Origin: a bacterium
Lineage (GTDB): Bacteria > UBP14 > UBA6098 > B30-G16
NCBI GenBank assembly: GCA_030620455.1
Contig: JAUXEQ010000095.1
Coordinates: 1-6,230, forward strand
Reading direction: 5' to 3'
Length of the DNA stretch: 6,230 bases
Of this stretch, positions 1 to 6,230 are shown piece after piece; the first letter of the stretch is position 1, and the number at the start of each line of letters is the position of its first letter. The translations under genes and the position numbers were made by a program. Under the pieces are notes generated by a model. The model did no database searches. It had not been told where the DNA came from and saw nothing but the letters and a program-made list of their open reading frames with translations.

Positions 1-1383
1 ATAGCAACAATCGACTCGATGGTTCTGGAAATCAAACGTCCATGGGAACACCGAGATAGCATCACAATATGGACAGACATGATTGTTAGCGCAAAAGGTT
101 GCACAACTTATCCAGAAAATCAGGTTAGCTTTCTCGTCGATCTTGAGCCACCGATACTGATTCCATCTCCATCGATGCCACCAATTGGAGGTAATGGTCC
201 CGCGATTATGGAAATCGAGTTCGAACTTGTCGATTCACCGGCAGGTGTTGCTTATGATTCCACGAGAATGTCCGTTCTCGCATTTCACATCGACACAACG
301 ATGGATTATTATTTAGTTGAAGATTCAACACATATAAGTTGTATTTTCCATCCTAACGATTCCGTGGTAATCTCTATACATACTTGTGATTCTATAATAG
401 ATTACGGGTGTTCGTGTCCACCGAATTGCACAACATATTCATATTGGTTCAGAATAGGTGGTTCAGGACCGGAAGCTGAAATAATAATACCTCAACCGTA
501 TACAATTTCTGCATGCATAGATCAACAGATATGGATTCATCTCACCGATCCCGAAGGTATAGATTCCACATCGATTGTTCTCGTGGTCAACCGAGATACA
601 TTCACAACATTCGATGAGAAAGTCTATTATAAACTTGACACTTTATATTTCAGTCCACCTATAGGATACTGGCGAGATCATGACACAGTAATAGTAAGTC
701 TTATTGCCGCAAATGACATATATGGTAGCGAGCTTCAAAGACCCCTTAGTTGGATTTTCTACACCGATTTCATACCTCCCATAGCTTTTCTTATTGAACC
801 GCCTGAAAGCAGCGTTGTGTTCGATAGAGAGCAAGAAATTGAAATTAACCTTATAGATCAGCTTAGCGGTGTAAACTTGGACTCACTGAAATTATACGTA
901 TTAGGTAGGAACTTTTATAGGAATGATTTAGATATTTCAGGCAGTCATATCACACTTCATTCCCGCGAGAAAGGTCTGCTTTTCTCACCCGGTGATAGTG
1001 TTAATGTAGACTTATTTTGCTGCGACAGCCCTGATACTTGCGGTCCAAATTGCATCCTATATAACTGGATTTTCTTCATTGCACCGCCATCTGAGTGCCA
1101 GAGAATGCCAAATCCATTTTCTCCTAATTACGATAATATTAACGATTATGTCTATTTCACATTTCCAAATATCTTCTTTGAGGAAGCCACAATTTATATT
1201 TACAATTTACACAATATTAAAATAATCGAAATTCATGTTCCCTCTGGTGAAATCGCAAAAGAATGTGCTCGATGGAGTGGACTTGACACAGATGGCAATC
1301 CTATGCCTCAGGGATTATACATTTATCTTATAGAAACCAGCGGTGAGATTGTATGCGAAGGTACTGTTACAATTGCCAGATAG
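1..1383 (+). CDS. Exported multi-domain protein with tandem Ig-like modules and CHU_C/FlgD-Ig-like C-terminus (5' partial)
   Basis: The frame is open from the left window edge, so this is the 3' part of a longer gene. The ATG at 19 is probably an internal Met: the protein there has no signal peptide and begins inside a repeat module. Counting residues from that Met, three modules each end in a Trp-x-Phe or Trp-Phe strand, with Trp at 143, 245 and 350 (spacing 102 and 105). Each is followed by a Pro/Gly-rich linker such as IPP or APP. Residues 1-45 look like the end of an earlier module. Modules one and three carry clustered cysteines (123, 131, 133, 137 and 334, 335, 341, 345). The C-terminal domain (about 360-454) starts with NPFSPNYDNIND and contains WSGLDTDGNPMPQGLYIY, typical of CHU_C/FlgD-Ig domains that end exported proteins of FCB-type bacteria. 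The specific function is unknown; a surface or periplasmic structural or adhesive role is inference. Confidence 0.85.
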   Translation: MATIDSMVLEIKRPWEHRDSITIWTDMIVSAKGCTTYPENQVSFLVDLEPPILIPSPSMPPIGGNGPAIMEIEFELVDSPAGVAYDSTRMSVLAFHIDTTMDYYLVEDSTHISCIFHPNDSVVISIHTCDSIIDYGCSCPPNCTTYSYWFRIGGSGPEAEIIIPQPYTISACIDQQIWIHLTDPEGIDSTSIVLVVNRDTFTTFDEKVYYKLDTLYFSPPIGYWRDHDTVIVSLIAANDIYGSELQRPLSWIFYTDFIPPIAFLIEPPESSVVFDREQEIEINLIDQLSGVNLDSLKLYVLGRNFYRNDLDISGSHITLHSREKGLLFSPGDSVNVDLFCCDSPDTCGPNCILYNWIFFIAPPSECQRMPNPFSPNYDNINDYVYFTFPNIFFEEATIYIYNLHNIKIIEIHVPSGEIAKECARWSGLDTDGNPMPQGLYIYLIETSGEIVCEGTVTIAR

Positions 1384-1449
1384 CTATTTATTAATGTCTT
1401 TCTATAAAAGCACCTAATAATATTAAATTTTACTTGAATTAATCTACAT

Positions 1450-1467
1450 TTGCAAAAGTGTTTGCAA
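1450..1467. repeat. Perfect inverted repeat, 7-bp arms, 4-base loop
   Basis: TTGCAAA (1450-1456) and TTTGCAA (1461-1467) are exact reverse complements separated by AGTG. Because TTGCAA is itself palindromic, the same bases also form a direct repeat of TTTGCAA at 1449-1455 and 1461-1467. It could be a dimeric regulator site or a 3' hairpin of the upstream transcript. No T-run follows, so it is not a standard intrinsic terminator. Confidence 0.45.
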
Positions 1468-1520
1468 CGGAATAAGTAATTCATATCTTAGCAAATTGAA
1501 GTTACAGAAAAAATCTCCAT

Positions 1521-1539
1521 AAGCGACAAATTTTCGCTT
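1521..1539. repeat. Perfect inverted repeat next to a -10-like box
   Basis: AAGCGA (1521-1526) and TCGCTT (1534-1539) are exact reverse complements around a 7-base spacer. The right arm ends 4 bases before TATAAT at 1544, so the repeat covers the region where a -35 box would lie. It could be an operator. A weak terminator is less likely, since the stem is short and only half GC and the sequence after it is TTCAATATAATT rather than a clean T-run. Confidence 0.4.
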
Positions 1540-1549
1540 TCAATATAAT
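1523..1549 (+). promoter_or_regulatory. Candidate promoter for the ATPase subunit D gene
   Basis: TATAAT at 1544-1549 matches the sigma-70 -10 consensus exactly. The best upstream hexamer is GCGACA at 1523-1528, four of six matches to TTGACA but with a short 15-base spacer. A start site near 1556 would give a leader of about 16 bases, just enough for the ribosome binding site. In AT-rich DNA a chance TATAAT is common, so support is modest. Confidence 0.3.
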
Positions 1550-1562
1550 TAAATATTGTCAA

Positions 1563-1568
1563 AGGTGG
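1563..1568 (+). promoter_or_regulatory. Ribosome binding site of the ATPase subunit D gene
   Basis: AGGTGG lies 3 bases before the ATG at 1572, within AAAGGTGGGAA. It is a good Shine-Dalgarno match and supports that start, which also matches the expected N-terminus of the family. Confidence 0.65.
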
Positions 1569-1571
1569 GAA

Positions 1572-2204
1572 ATGGCTCTTTTACCGCTTAGCGCCAATAG
1601 AATGAACATGCTAATGCTTCGGCGTAGACTTGTTATCGCAAGAAAAGGTCACAAACTTCTCAAGGACAAACAGGATGAATTAATGCGGAATTTCTTAGAA
1701 CTTATCGACGAGATAAAGGGATTGAGAATTAGAACTGAAAAGGTCTTTATCGAAGCTATTCGACGGTTTACTCTATCGACAGGACTTCTACCCATAGAGG
1801 AGTTAGAAGCAGTTTTTATCGTTCCCGCAATTAGTGCTCGAGTAGAAATATCAACCACAAGACTTTTAAATCTGAGAGTTCCTAAGTTTAAAGTTAAATT
1901 TAGCGGTGAAATTCTCTCGTATTCACTAACGAATACACCATTAGAACTCGACGGTGCAATGAGTGACATGGAAGAAGCACTAAAATTGCTGATTGTTCTG
2001 GCGGAAACTGAAAAAAAATTAAGTCTTTTAGCAAGAGAAATTGATGTAACTCGACGACGTGTTAATGCTTTAGAGTATGTTATGATTCCCGACCTGTTTG
2101 AAACAATTTCCTTTATTCGTATGAAACTTGAGGAACTTGAACGGGAAAATTTAACACGATTAATGAAAGTTAAAGATATTATCGCCCAAAAGAGAGGTAT
2201 TTAA
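1572..2204 (+). CDS. atpD: V/A-type ATPase (ATP synthase) subunit D
   Basis: Subunit D is the coiled-coil central rotor shaft of the V/A-type ATPase. It couples rotation inside the A3B3 head to the membrane ring, driving ATP synthesis or ion pumping at the inner membrane. At 210 residues the protein has the usual family length. The N-terminal helix carries RMNMLMLRRRL (10-20) and GHKLLKDKQDEL (26-37). A central segment near residues 91-105 (VEISTTRLLNLRVPK) and the C-terminal TRRRVNALEYVMIP (160-173) are family signatures, the last being the most diagnostic. The rest is predicted long alpha helix at both ends, as expected for an antiparallel coiled coil. The usual operon partners (subunits A and B) are not immediately upstream; an unrelated exported-protein gene is. 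The propeller gene follows after 11 bases, suggesting co-transcription. The symbol follows V-type naming (also ntpD) and is not F-type beta. Confidence 0.95.
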   Translation: MALLPLSANRMNMLMLRRRLVIARKGHKLLKDKQDELMRNFLELIDEIKGLRIRTEKVFIEAIRRFTLSTGLLPIEELEAVFIVPAISARVEISTTRLLNLRVPKFKVKFSGEILSYSLTNTPLELDGAMSDMEEALKLLIVLAETEKKLSLLAREIDVTRRRVNALEYVMIPDLFETISFIRMKLEELERENLTRLMKVKDIIAQKRGI

Positions 2205-2215
2205 ATCTTTGGTCT

Positions 2216-4540
2216 ATGACTTTCCATTCAAAAAAAATCTTATTGCTCGCATACATCGCACTCCTTGTCAGTTATTCATCAGCTGTAATCGGTGAATGGA
2301 CTGTTTGGACTAATGCAATGGACAGTCGATGTATCGTTACCGATGGTCGATACGCATGGTTTGGAACTGCTGGTGGTGTTGTAAGGCTCGATCCTGACAA
2401 CGATGAATATAAAGTTTTCACCAACATCGATGGGATTGAAGGTTTAGATATTGTTTCTCTAACGATCGATAGCAGCGGATATGTGTGGTATGCTGCATCC
2501 AACGGCTACGTTGGTTTTTTCGATGGTTACAAATGGCAAAGTTCCGATGATCTATCGAGGAATGGGTATTTCATTAAAAATATCCGTTATGGAACTGGAT
2601 ATCTATGGATATGTACAAATAAAGGTTTAATCAAGGCAGAACCGGTACCCGACTTTTTTACTGTGATTTTGTTTAGAGAATATATTGAATTCATCGCTGA
2701 TCTGCCTGCACAGTCTCCAACTTATGACATAGTGACAAAACACGACTCAATTTTTCTTGCCACAGATTTCGGCGTAATATGTGCTTCGCTAAAATCTTCT
2801 CTTCTAATTTCCTCAAATTGGAAAGTTTTGCCTTTAATTTATGAAAAAATAGACACATCTGGAACTGAAGTATTGCACCTTCATGTTGCATCATTAACAT
2901 TTCACCATGACGAATTGTGGGCTGGACAATATACAAAAGACACTCCATCGATTTGGAAACTCACAGATCGATTCGTACCAGTATGCTCAACCTTTACAGT
3001 TAGTGAACCTTATATTCAGAGCATCGATGACACCTTGTGGGTACTTAATAAATATGGGATGAACTATTACAATGAAGCGTCGAGTAATTTTCGATCTATA
3101 CCTAACGATGCACCTTTCCCAACGTTCACAGGAATTGCTAAGATTGGTGATAAAAAGATCGTTTCCGGCTCATACGGTTATTCAAATTACTATGACAGTG
3201 AATTACATAACCATTTTCTAAATCTTCCATGGGGAACAAATTTCTCCGATGTAACGTTTAATAAACCATATGTTATCGTAACAACTGCTACTAACGCCGT
3301 AAATATTTGGGACGGAGAGAACTGGAGATTCATTGATTTCCGAATCATATCTTCTGGTTATCCAAGCGATATTCGAAACAGGCTGCGAAGTTTTTTTGGT
3401 TGTATACTAACAGCCGCAATGGACGATAGAGGAACGATTTGGTTGGGTTCATGGGGATTGGGAATTTTAAGAATTTTCCCTAATATGGAATTCGAATTTT
3501 GGACTGTGGAAAACAGCGACTTAAGTTCTTCGGATGCATCTGCCAACTTTCCTGTGGTGACTTTTTTACGAAGAGACCCCAACGGTAACATCTGGGTTGC
3601 TAACCTAAATTCGATCGATTCTAAACCGCTTAAAGTTTGGACCTCAAATAATGTAGACGATCCTCATGGTTCAATTGGATTCTCATATCCAATACCCAAC
3701 GGTCAAATAACCGATTTGGAGTGTAAATCCGATAGAGTATCTATAGCAACAATCGACGGCGGTGCGATAATAATTCATCAGGGAACATTAACTGGCGCGG
3801 ATCATTCCTCGGATGATATTAACATAAAACTATATAGTGAACTTCCGCAGAAATCGCTTCTATCAACGACAATAGATATAGAGAACAAGGTTTGGTTTGG
3901 AAGCACTGACGGTTTGGTATACTACGATCCAATGGGATTTATTATCGAAGTTCCAATGCCTGACGATCTTTCGTCTATGGTAACATCTCTTTCCTCCGAC
4001 TCCTATGGAAATATTTGGATTGGAACAACTGAAGGTGCAGCGGTTTTGATGCCCGATGGGTTTTATTCTACTTTTAAATCTACTTTCTCGCCCGATGCAC
4101 CCGTTTCCGATAGAACACCATTGATATCGGACAGAATAGGCTTCGAATATGGTATTATACCAAAAGGTGGAATTTTTACGGATGGTGTTAGTGGAGACAT
4201 ATGGTTCTGTTTCGAGGAAGGAGCCGTTGTCCTTCACTCCACCTACGACGCTGATACAACTGTAACCAATCTCATCGTCTATCCTAATCCTGTTATTGCA
4301 GACCGTGGAATATTACCTACAATACATATCGGTCGTGCTGCGGCAGATGCATCACTTTCTATATACACCTCATCGGGACAAATTGTTCGACATTTCGAGA
4401 GATACTGGAAAGGACACGACGGAGTATTTCTGTGGGATGCCAAGAATGAATCGGGAGAATTAGTGGCGCCTGGGATTTATATCTTCGTTGCATCGTCTGA
4501 CAAAGGTGTAGCAAAAAGTAAGGTTTTAATTATAAGATGA
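2216..4540 (+). CDS. Secreted beta-propeller protein with FlgD-Ig / type-A-sorting-like C-terminal domain
   Basis: The N-terminus (MTFHSKK, then a hydrophobic stretch to about residue 25) is a signal peptide, so the protein is exported. The body has many blade motifs of the two-component-regulator propeller type (Reg_prop-like), with pattern aromatic/hydrophobic-W-x-G/A followed by G-h-h-x-h-D. Examples begin near residues 46, 89, 129, 178, 233, 273, 407, 458, 558, 599 and 661, enough for one large or two seven-bladed propellers. The C-terminal 86 residues start at YPNP (689-692) and contain FLWDAKNESGELVAPGIYIF, typical of FlgD-Ig and T9SS type-A-sorting-like domains. No histidine kinase, receiver or transmembrane domain follows, so this is not a hybrid sensor kinase. 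No good Shine-Dalgarno lies close to the ATG; the nearest purine-rich run, AGAGAGG (2191-2197), is 18 bases upstream inside atpD, consistent with translational coupling. Ligand and function are unknown. Confidence 0.88.
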   Translation: MTFHSKKILLLAYIALLVSYSSAVIGEWTVWTNAMDSRCIVTDGRYAWFGTAGGVVRLDPDNDEYKVFTNIDGIEGLDIVSLTIDSSGYVWYAASNGYVGFFDGYKWQSSDDLSRNGYFIKNIRYGTGYLWICTNKGLIKAEPVPDFFTVILFREYIEFIADLPAQSPTYDIVTKHDSIFLATDFGVICASLKSSLLISSNWKVLPLIYEKIDTSGTEVLHLHVASLTFHHDELWAGQYTKDTPSIWKLTDRFVPVCSTFTVSEPYIQSIDDTLWVLNKYGMNYYNEASSNFRSIPNDAPFPTFTGIAKIGDKKIVSGSYGYSNYYDSELHNHFLNLPWGTNFSDVTFNKPYVIVTTATNAVNIWDGENWRFIDFRIISSGYPSDIRNRLRSFFGCILTAAMDDRGTIWLGSWGLGILRIFPNMEFEFWTVENSDLSSSDASANFPVVTFLRRDPNGNIWVANLNSIDSKPLKVWTSNNVDDPHGSIGFSYPIPNGQITDLECKSDRVSIATIDGGAIIIHQGTLTGADHSSDDINIKLYSELPQKSLLSTTIDIENKVWFGSTDGLVYYDPMGFIIEVPMPDDLSSMVTSLSSDSYGNIWIGTTEGAAVLMPDGFYSTFKSTFSPDAPVSDRTPLISDRIGFEYGIIPKGGIFTDGVSGDIWFCFEEGAVVLHSTYDADTTVTNLIVYPNPVIADRGILPTIHIGRAAADASLSIYTSSGQIVRHFERYWKGHDGVFLWDAKNESGELVAPGIYIFVASSDKGVAKSKVLIIR

Positions 4541-4543
4541 TTA

Positions 4544-4696
4544 ATGCAAAACTCTAATTTATCTCAAAAAATCTTAGTTTGGGGCAAACTATCAAAACAT
4601 CACATTACTATCATTGTTTTCCTTGTCTTATTATTCCAGGCTCTCAAGCTGTATACTTTCGAAATACATCATGAAATATTTATTTTTGTAATATAG
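4544..4696 (+). CDS. Candidate small membrane protein (50 residues)
   Basis: An ATG at 4544, three bases after the propeller stop codon, opens a 50-codon frame ending in TAG at 4694-4696. The predicted peptide has a polar, basic N-terminal part (MQNSNLSQK, then KLSKHH to residue 20) and a hydrophobic segment near residues 21-36 (ITIIVFLVLLFQALKL). A second, weaker hydrophobic stretch lies at the C-terminus (IFIFVI). This would be a single-pass peptide with the basic side inside. C-ending codons (ATC, TTC, GTC, CTC) and a TTC-GAA pair resemble the codon style of the neighbours. Against it: no clear Shine-Dalgarno, no recognised family, and AT-rich non-coding DNA readily yields Ile/Phe/Leu-rich frames. 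It is in the same frame as the propeller gene, separated from it only by TGA and one TTA codon. Confidence 0.35.
   Translation: MQNSNLSQKILVWGKLSKHHITIIVFLVLLFQALKLYTFEIHHEIFIFVI
4575..4591. repeat. Perfect hairpin, 7-bp stem with GGG loop
   Basis: TAGTTTG (4575-4581) and CAAACTA (4585-4591) are exact reverse complements around GGG. On the + strand no T-run follows, so it is a poor terminator for the propeller gene. Read on the - strand, the stem is followed by AGATTTTTTG, which does look like an intrinsic terminator, but no - strand gene is evident immediately upstream of it. It may instead be a 3' stabilising hairpin, and it lies within the candidate small ORF. Confidence 0.4.
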
Positions 4697-4726
4697 TAAA
4701 ACCTTCAATCCAAATCTTATGAAATT

Positions 4727-4732
4727 GGGAGG
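4727..4732 (+). promoter_or_regulatory. Strong ribosome binding site of the peptidase gene
   Basis: GGGAGG sits 6 bases before the ATG at 4739. It is the best Shine-Dalgarno match in the window and fixes the start of the peptidase. Confidence 0.8.
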
Positions 4733-4738
4733 TTTAAA

Positions 4739-5950
4739 ATGAAACCGATCGATTATTTAACGGAACTTTCCTTCATACGCCGCGGTGGAACACAGGAAGA
4801 ATTTAATGCAGCTAATATGATTAAAAGCTGGCTTGAAGATATGGGTTATAATGCCTGGCTTGAACCGTTCGACATTCTCGATTCAACGCCCGGAGACGGT
4901 GAATTAATCCCTATCGAACCGTATGGAGAAAGCATGTTTGTGAGACCGGTTGGGCTTTCTAAATGCGGGGAAGCAGAAGGACATATAGCAATTCTCGACG
5001 TTTCAGAACCGGAATTTGCCGATAAGAAAAATCTTAAAGACGCAATCGTTTTTATGCAACATTATCCAAGACAAAAATGGCTCGAGCTTTTTCGGGAAGC
5101 TGGTGTTGCTGCAGCATTAACTGTATTGGGTATACATATGGAAAAATCTGTCCTAACGCTATCTCAAACAAACGCAGCAGAATTTGGGAATGAGTTGTTG
5201 CTTTCTTCAATATCTTACGATAAAGCCATTAAACTTGTTCGAAACAAAGTAAAAAGAGTGAGAGTGAAACTGAAACAAGAGAAATACAGCGTAAAATCCC
5301 ATAATGTAGTGGCAGAATTAGACGGGGAAAGCGACCGTCAGCTTATTGTCGTTGCGCATTTTGACACAACTCCCTTATCTCCCGGAGCTCAGGATAACGC
5401 CGCAGGAACTGCTGAGGTTCTTGGTGTAGCGAAACGTATTGTTAGAGAGAAATTCGCTCGAAGAATAAAATTTATATTTTGCGGTTCTGAAGAAAAGGGG
5501 CTTCTCGGTGCTAAATCTTACGTTGCTGCGCATGCAGATCAGTTAGATAAAATCGACCTTGTAATTAATCTCGACGTTGGCGGTAATCCATTTTCACCAA
5601 TAATTTTCAGATCGATAGGGACGCAAGAATTACTAAACTATGTAAAAGGAATTTTACATCAGAAGGGAATGACCGGCAATTTTATCGAGGATATATACTC
5701 AAGCGACAATATGCCCTTTTCACGCAGAAATGTGCCATCTTTAGCCATTGCACGTGCAGGAATTGAATACAAGGGGCATTCTCCACACGATACTGCGGAG
5801 TTGACGTGTAATGAAGCGTTAGTGGATATTATCGATGCAACAGAAGTAATTCTTAGAGAAATTGCTAATTCAAAATTTTTGCCTTATGAGCGAAAAATTT
5901 CTGAGGAATTGAAAAAGAAAATAGAGGACTATTTTGCCGAACGTAAATAA
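4739..5950 (+). CDS. M28-family zinc metallopeptidase (aminopeptidase-like)
   Basis: M28 enzymes are two-zinc exopeptidases that typically remove N-terminal residues from peptides. This 403-residue protein has the expected ligand series: His207 in VVAHFDTT, bridging Asp219 in GAQDNAAGTA, catalytic Glu251 with ligand Glu252 in GSEEKGLLGA, Asp279 in INLDVGG, and His347 in YKGHSPHDT. The spacing of the first four (12, 33 and 27 residues) is close to that of the Streptomyces griseus aminopeptidase. Residues 1-50 resemble the usual N-terminal helix of the fold. Residues about 80-190 form an inserted region with a PA-domain-like look (GHIAILDV, then DAIVFMQHYP, then GVAAALTV). There is no signal peptide, so a cytoplasmic location is likely, with a role in peptide turnover. 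Substrate cannot be read from sequence, and some M28-fold proteins have other activities. The gene has its own strong ribosome binding site and may be transcribed alone or after the small ORF. Confidence 0.9.
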   Translation: MKPIDYLTELSFIRRGGTQEEFNAANMIKSWLEDMGYNAWLEPFDILDSTPGDGELIPIEPYGESMFVRPVGLSKCGEAEGHIAILDVSEPEFADKKNLKDAIVFMQHYPRQKWLELFREAGVAAALTVLGIHMEKSVLTLSQTNAAEFGNELLLSSISYDKAIKLVRNKVKRVRVKLKQEKYSVKSHNVVAELDGESDRQLIVVAHFDTTPLSPGAQDNAAGTAEVLGVAKRIVREKFARRIKFIFCGSEEKGLLGAKSYVAAHADQLDKIDLVINLDVGGNPFSPIIFRSIGTQELLNYVKGILHQKGMTGNFIEDIYSSDNMPFSRRNVPSLAIARAGIEYKGHSPHDTAELTCNEALVDIIDATEVILREIANSKFLPYERKISEELKKKIEDYFAERK

Positions 5951-5994
5951 ATCAGAAATGAACTTCGTATCTTAACCTATTCAAACCCAGAGCG

Positions 5995-6230
5995 TCAGAT
6001 ATTTATATGTTTCCTAAGAACAACTAAATATGCTGGGGAATATGCAAGCTTATACGGCTTGGAATGACTCTTTACAATAAAGCCCCACCGTAAAAATTCC
6101 TTATTTAGTTTAAAATATTGTTCCATATCTAAATTTAATAGTCGAGATGCAATAAGATCTCCTAAGTCATTCCACCAACTAATTAAATTTGCAGGCTGCG
6201 AAATAAATTCCACTGCAGTTTGTGAAGCAG
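5995..6230 (-). CDS. C-terminal part of an unrecognised protein (5' partial, runs off the right edge)
   Basis: Reading leftward from the window edge, the frame stays open for 77 full codons to a TGA at 5995-5997. The in-window GTG at 6213 is not needed as a start because the frame continues beyond it (ASQTAVEF). The composition looks protein-like: WWNDLGDLIASRLL, then EQYFKLNKEFLRWGFIV, then SPAYLVVLRK near the end. The last part, a GFIV strand, a loop and a YLVVLRK strand, resembles the final beta hairpin of class I SAM-dependent methyltransferases, but that is a weak inference without the motif I region. The gene converges on the peptidase gene with 44 bases between stops, and I see no obvious shared terminator hairpin there. 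Confidence 0.55.
   Translation of the reverse strand, partial: ASQTAVEFISQPANLISWWNDLGDLIASRLLNLDMEQYFKLNKEFLRWGFIVKSHSKPYKLAYSPAYLVVLRKHINI

Larger units (their letters stand above)
1384..1571. other. Intergenic region upstream of the ATPase subunit D gene
   Basis: This 188-base stretch is AT-rich and broken by stops in the frames I read. It holds two perfect inverted repeats (1450-1467 and 1521-1539), a TATAAT box at 1544-1549 and the ribosome binding site of the next gene. A TACATTTG at 1445-1452 fits the Bacteroidetes-type -7 consensus TAnnTTTG, but I see no partner box at the usual distance. I see no clear terminator with a T-run for the upstream gene. Confidence 0.6.

Noticed and set aside
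19..21. ATG at 19 as the true start of the first gene.
   Set aside because: The frame is open to the window edge, no signal peptide follows, no ribosome binding site is visible, and the sequence begins within a repeat module.
1649..1969. A 106-residue open frame on the - strand inside the ATPase subunit D gene.
   Set aside because: It lies fully inside a gene with clear family signatures and has no recognisable domain or ribosome binding site.
3863..4237. A 124-residue - strand frame inside the propeller gene, the longest antisense frame.
   Set aside because: The + strand here encodes clear propeller blades; the antisense product shows no domain-like pattern.
2216..4540. Hybrid two-component sensor, suggested by the propeller blades.
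   Set aside because: No transmembrane helix, kinase, receiver or DNA-binding domain follows the propeller; the protein ends in an Ig-like domain.
4652..4697. Promoter-like boxes before the peptidase gene: TATACT (4652-4657), TATTTTTG (4681-4688, a TAnnTTTG match) and TATAGT (4692-4697).
   Set aside because: None has a convincing upstream partner box at the right distance, and all lie in AT-rich sequence that may be coding, so I could not choose among them.
1..6230. CRISPR array, tRNA, rRNA, insertion sequence or phage genes.
   Set aside because: I saw no regularly spaced repeats, no tRNA-like cloverleaf sequence, and no transposase or phage-type protein in any frame.

Overview
The window holds four long coding regions on the + strand, one small candidate gene, and the 3' end of what looks like a gene on the - strand. 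The DNA is AT-rich and the + strand genes share one codon style. A V/A-type ATPase subunit, a beta-propeller surface protein and two proteins ending in FlgD-Ig / CHU_C-like C-terminal domains suggest a bacterium, most likely an uncultured FCB-like or WOR-3-like candidate lineage. That placement is inference from protein architecture; there is no rRNA or other phylogenetic marker here.

Layout. Positions 1-1383 are the 3' part of a large exported protein made of tandem modules of about 100 residues, ending in a CHU_C/FlgD-Ig-like domain. Positions 1384-1571 are non-coding and contain two short perfect inverted repeats, a TATAAT box and a ribosome binding site. Positions 1572-2204 encode V/A-type ATPase subunit D, the central-stalk subunit. 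Eleven bases later, 2216-4540 encodes a secreted beta-propeller protein with a FlgD-Ig / type-A-sorting-like C-terminus. Positions 4544-4696 could encode a 50-residue membrane peptide, in frame with the propeller gene just after its TGA stop. Positions 4739-5950 encode an M28-family metallopeptidase with a complete set of predicted zinc ligands and a strong Shine-Dalgarno sequence. Positions 5995-6230, on the - strand, are an open frame running off the right edge and convergent with the peptidase gene.

How the genes relate. The two large exported proteins probably act at the cell surface or in the periplasm. The ATPase subunit acts at the inner membrane and the peptidase probably in the cytoplasm. 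I see no shared pathway. The notable arrangement is that subunit D is not preceded by other ATPase genes and is tightly followed by the propeller gene, probably as a two-gene transcript. I found no tRNA, rRNA, CRISPR array, insertion sequence or convincing novel multi-gene system. The best leads are the orphan subunit D context, the small in-frame ORF after the propeller gene, and the cysteine-bearing tandem modules.
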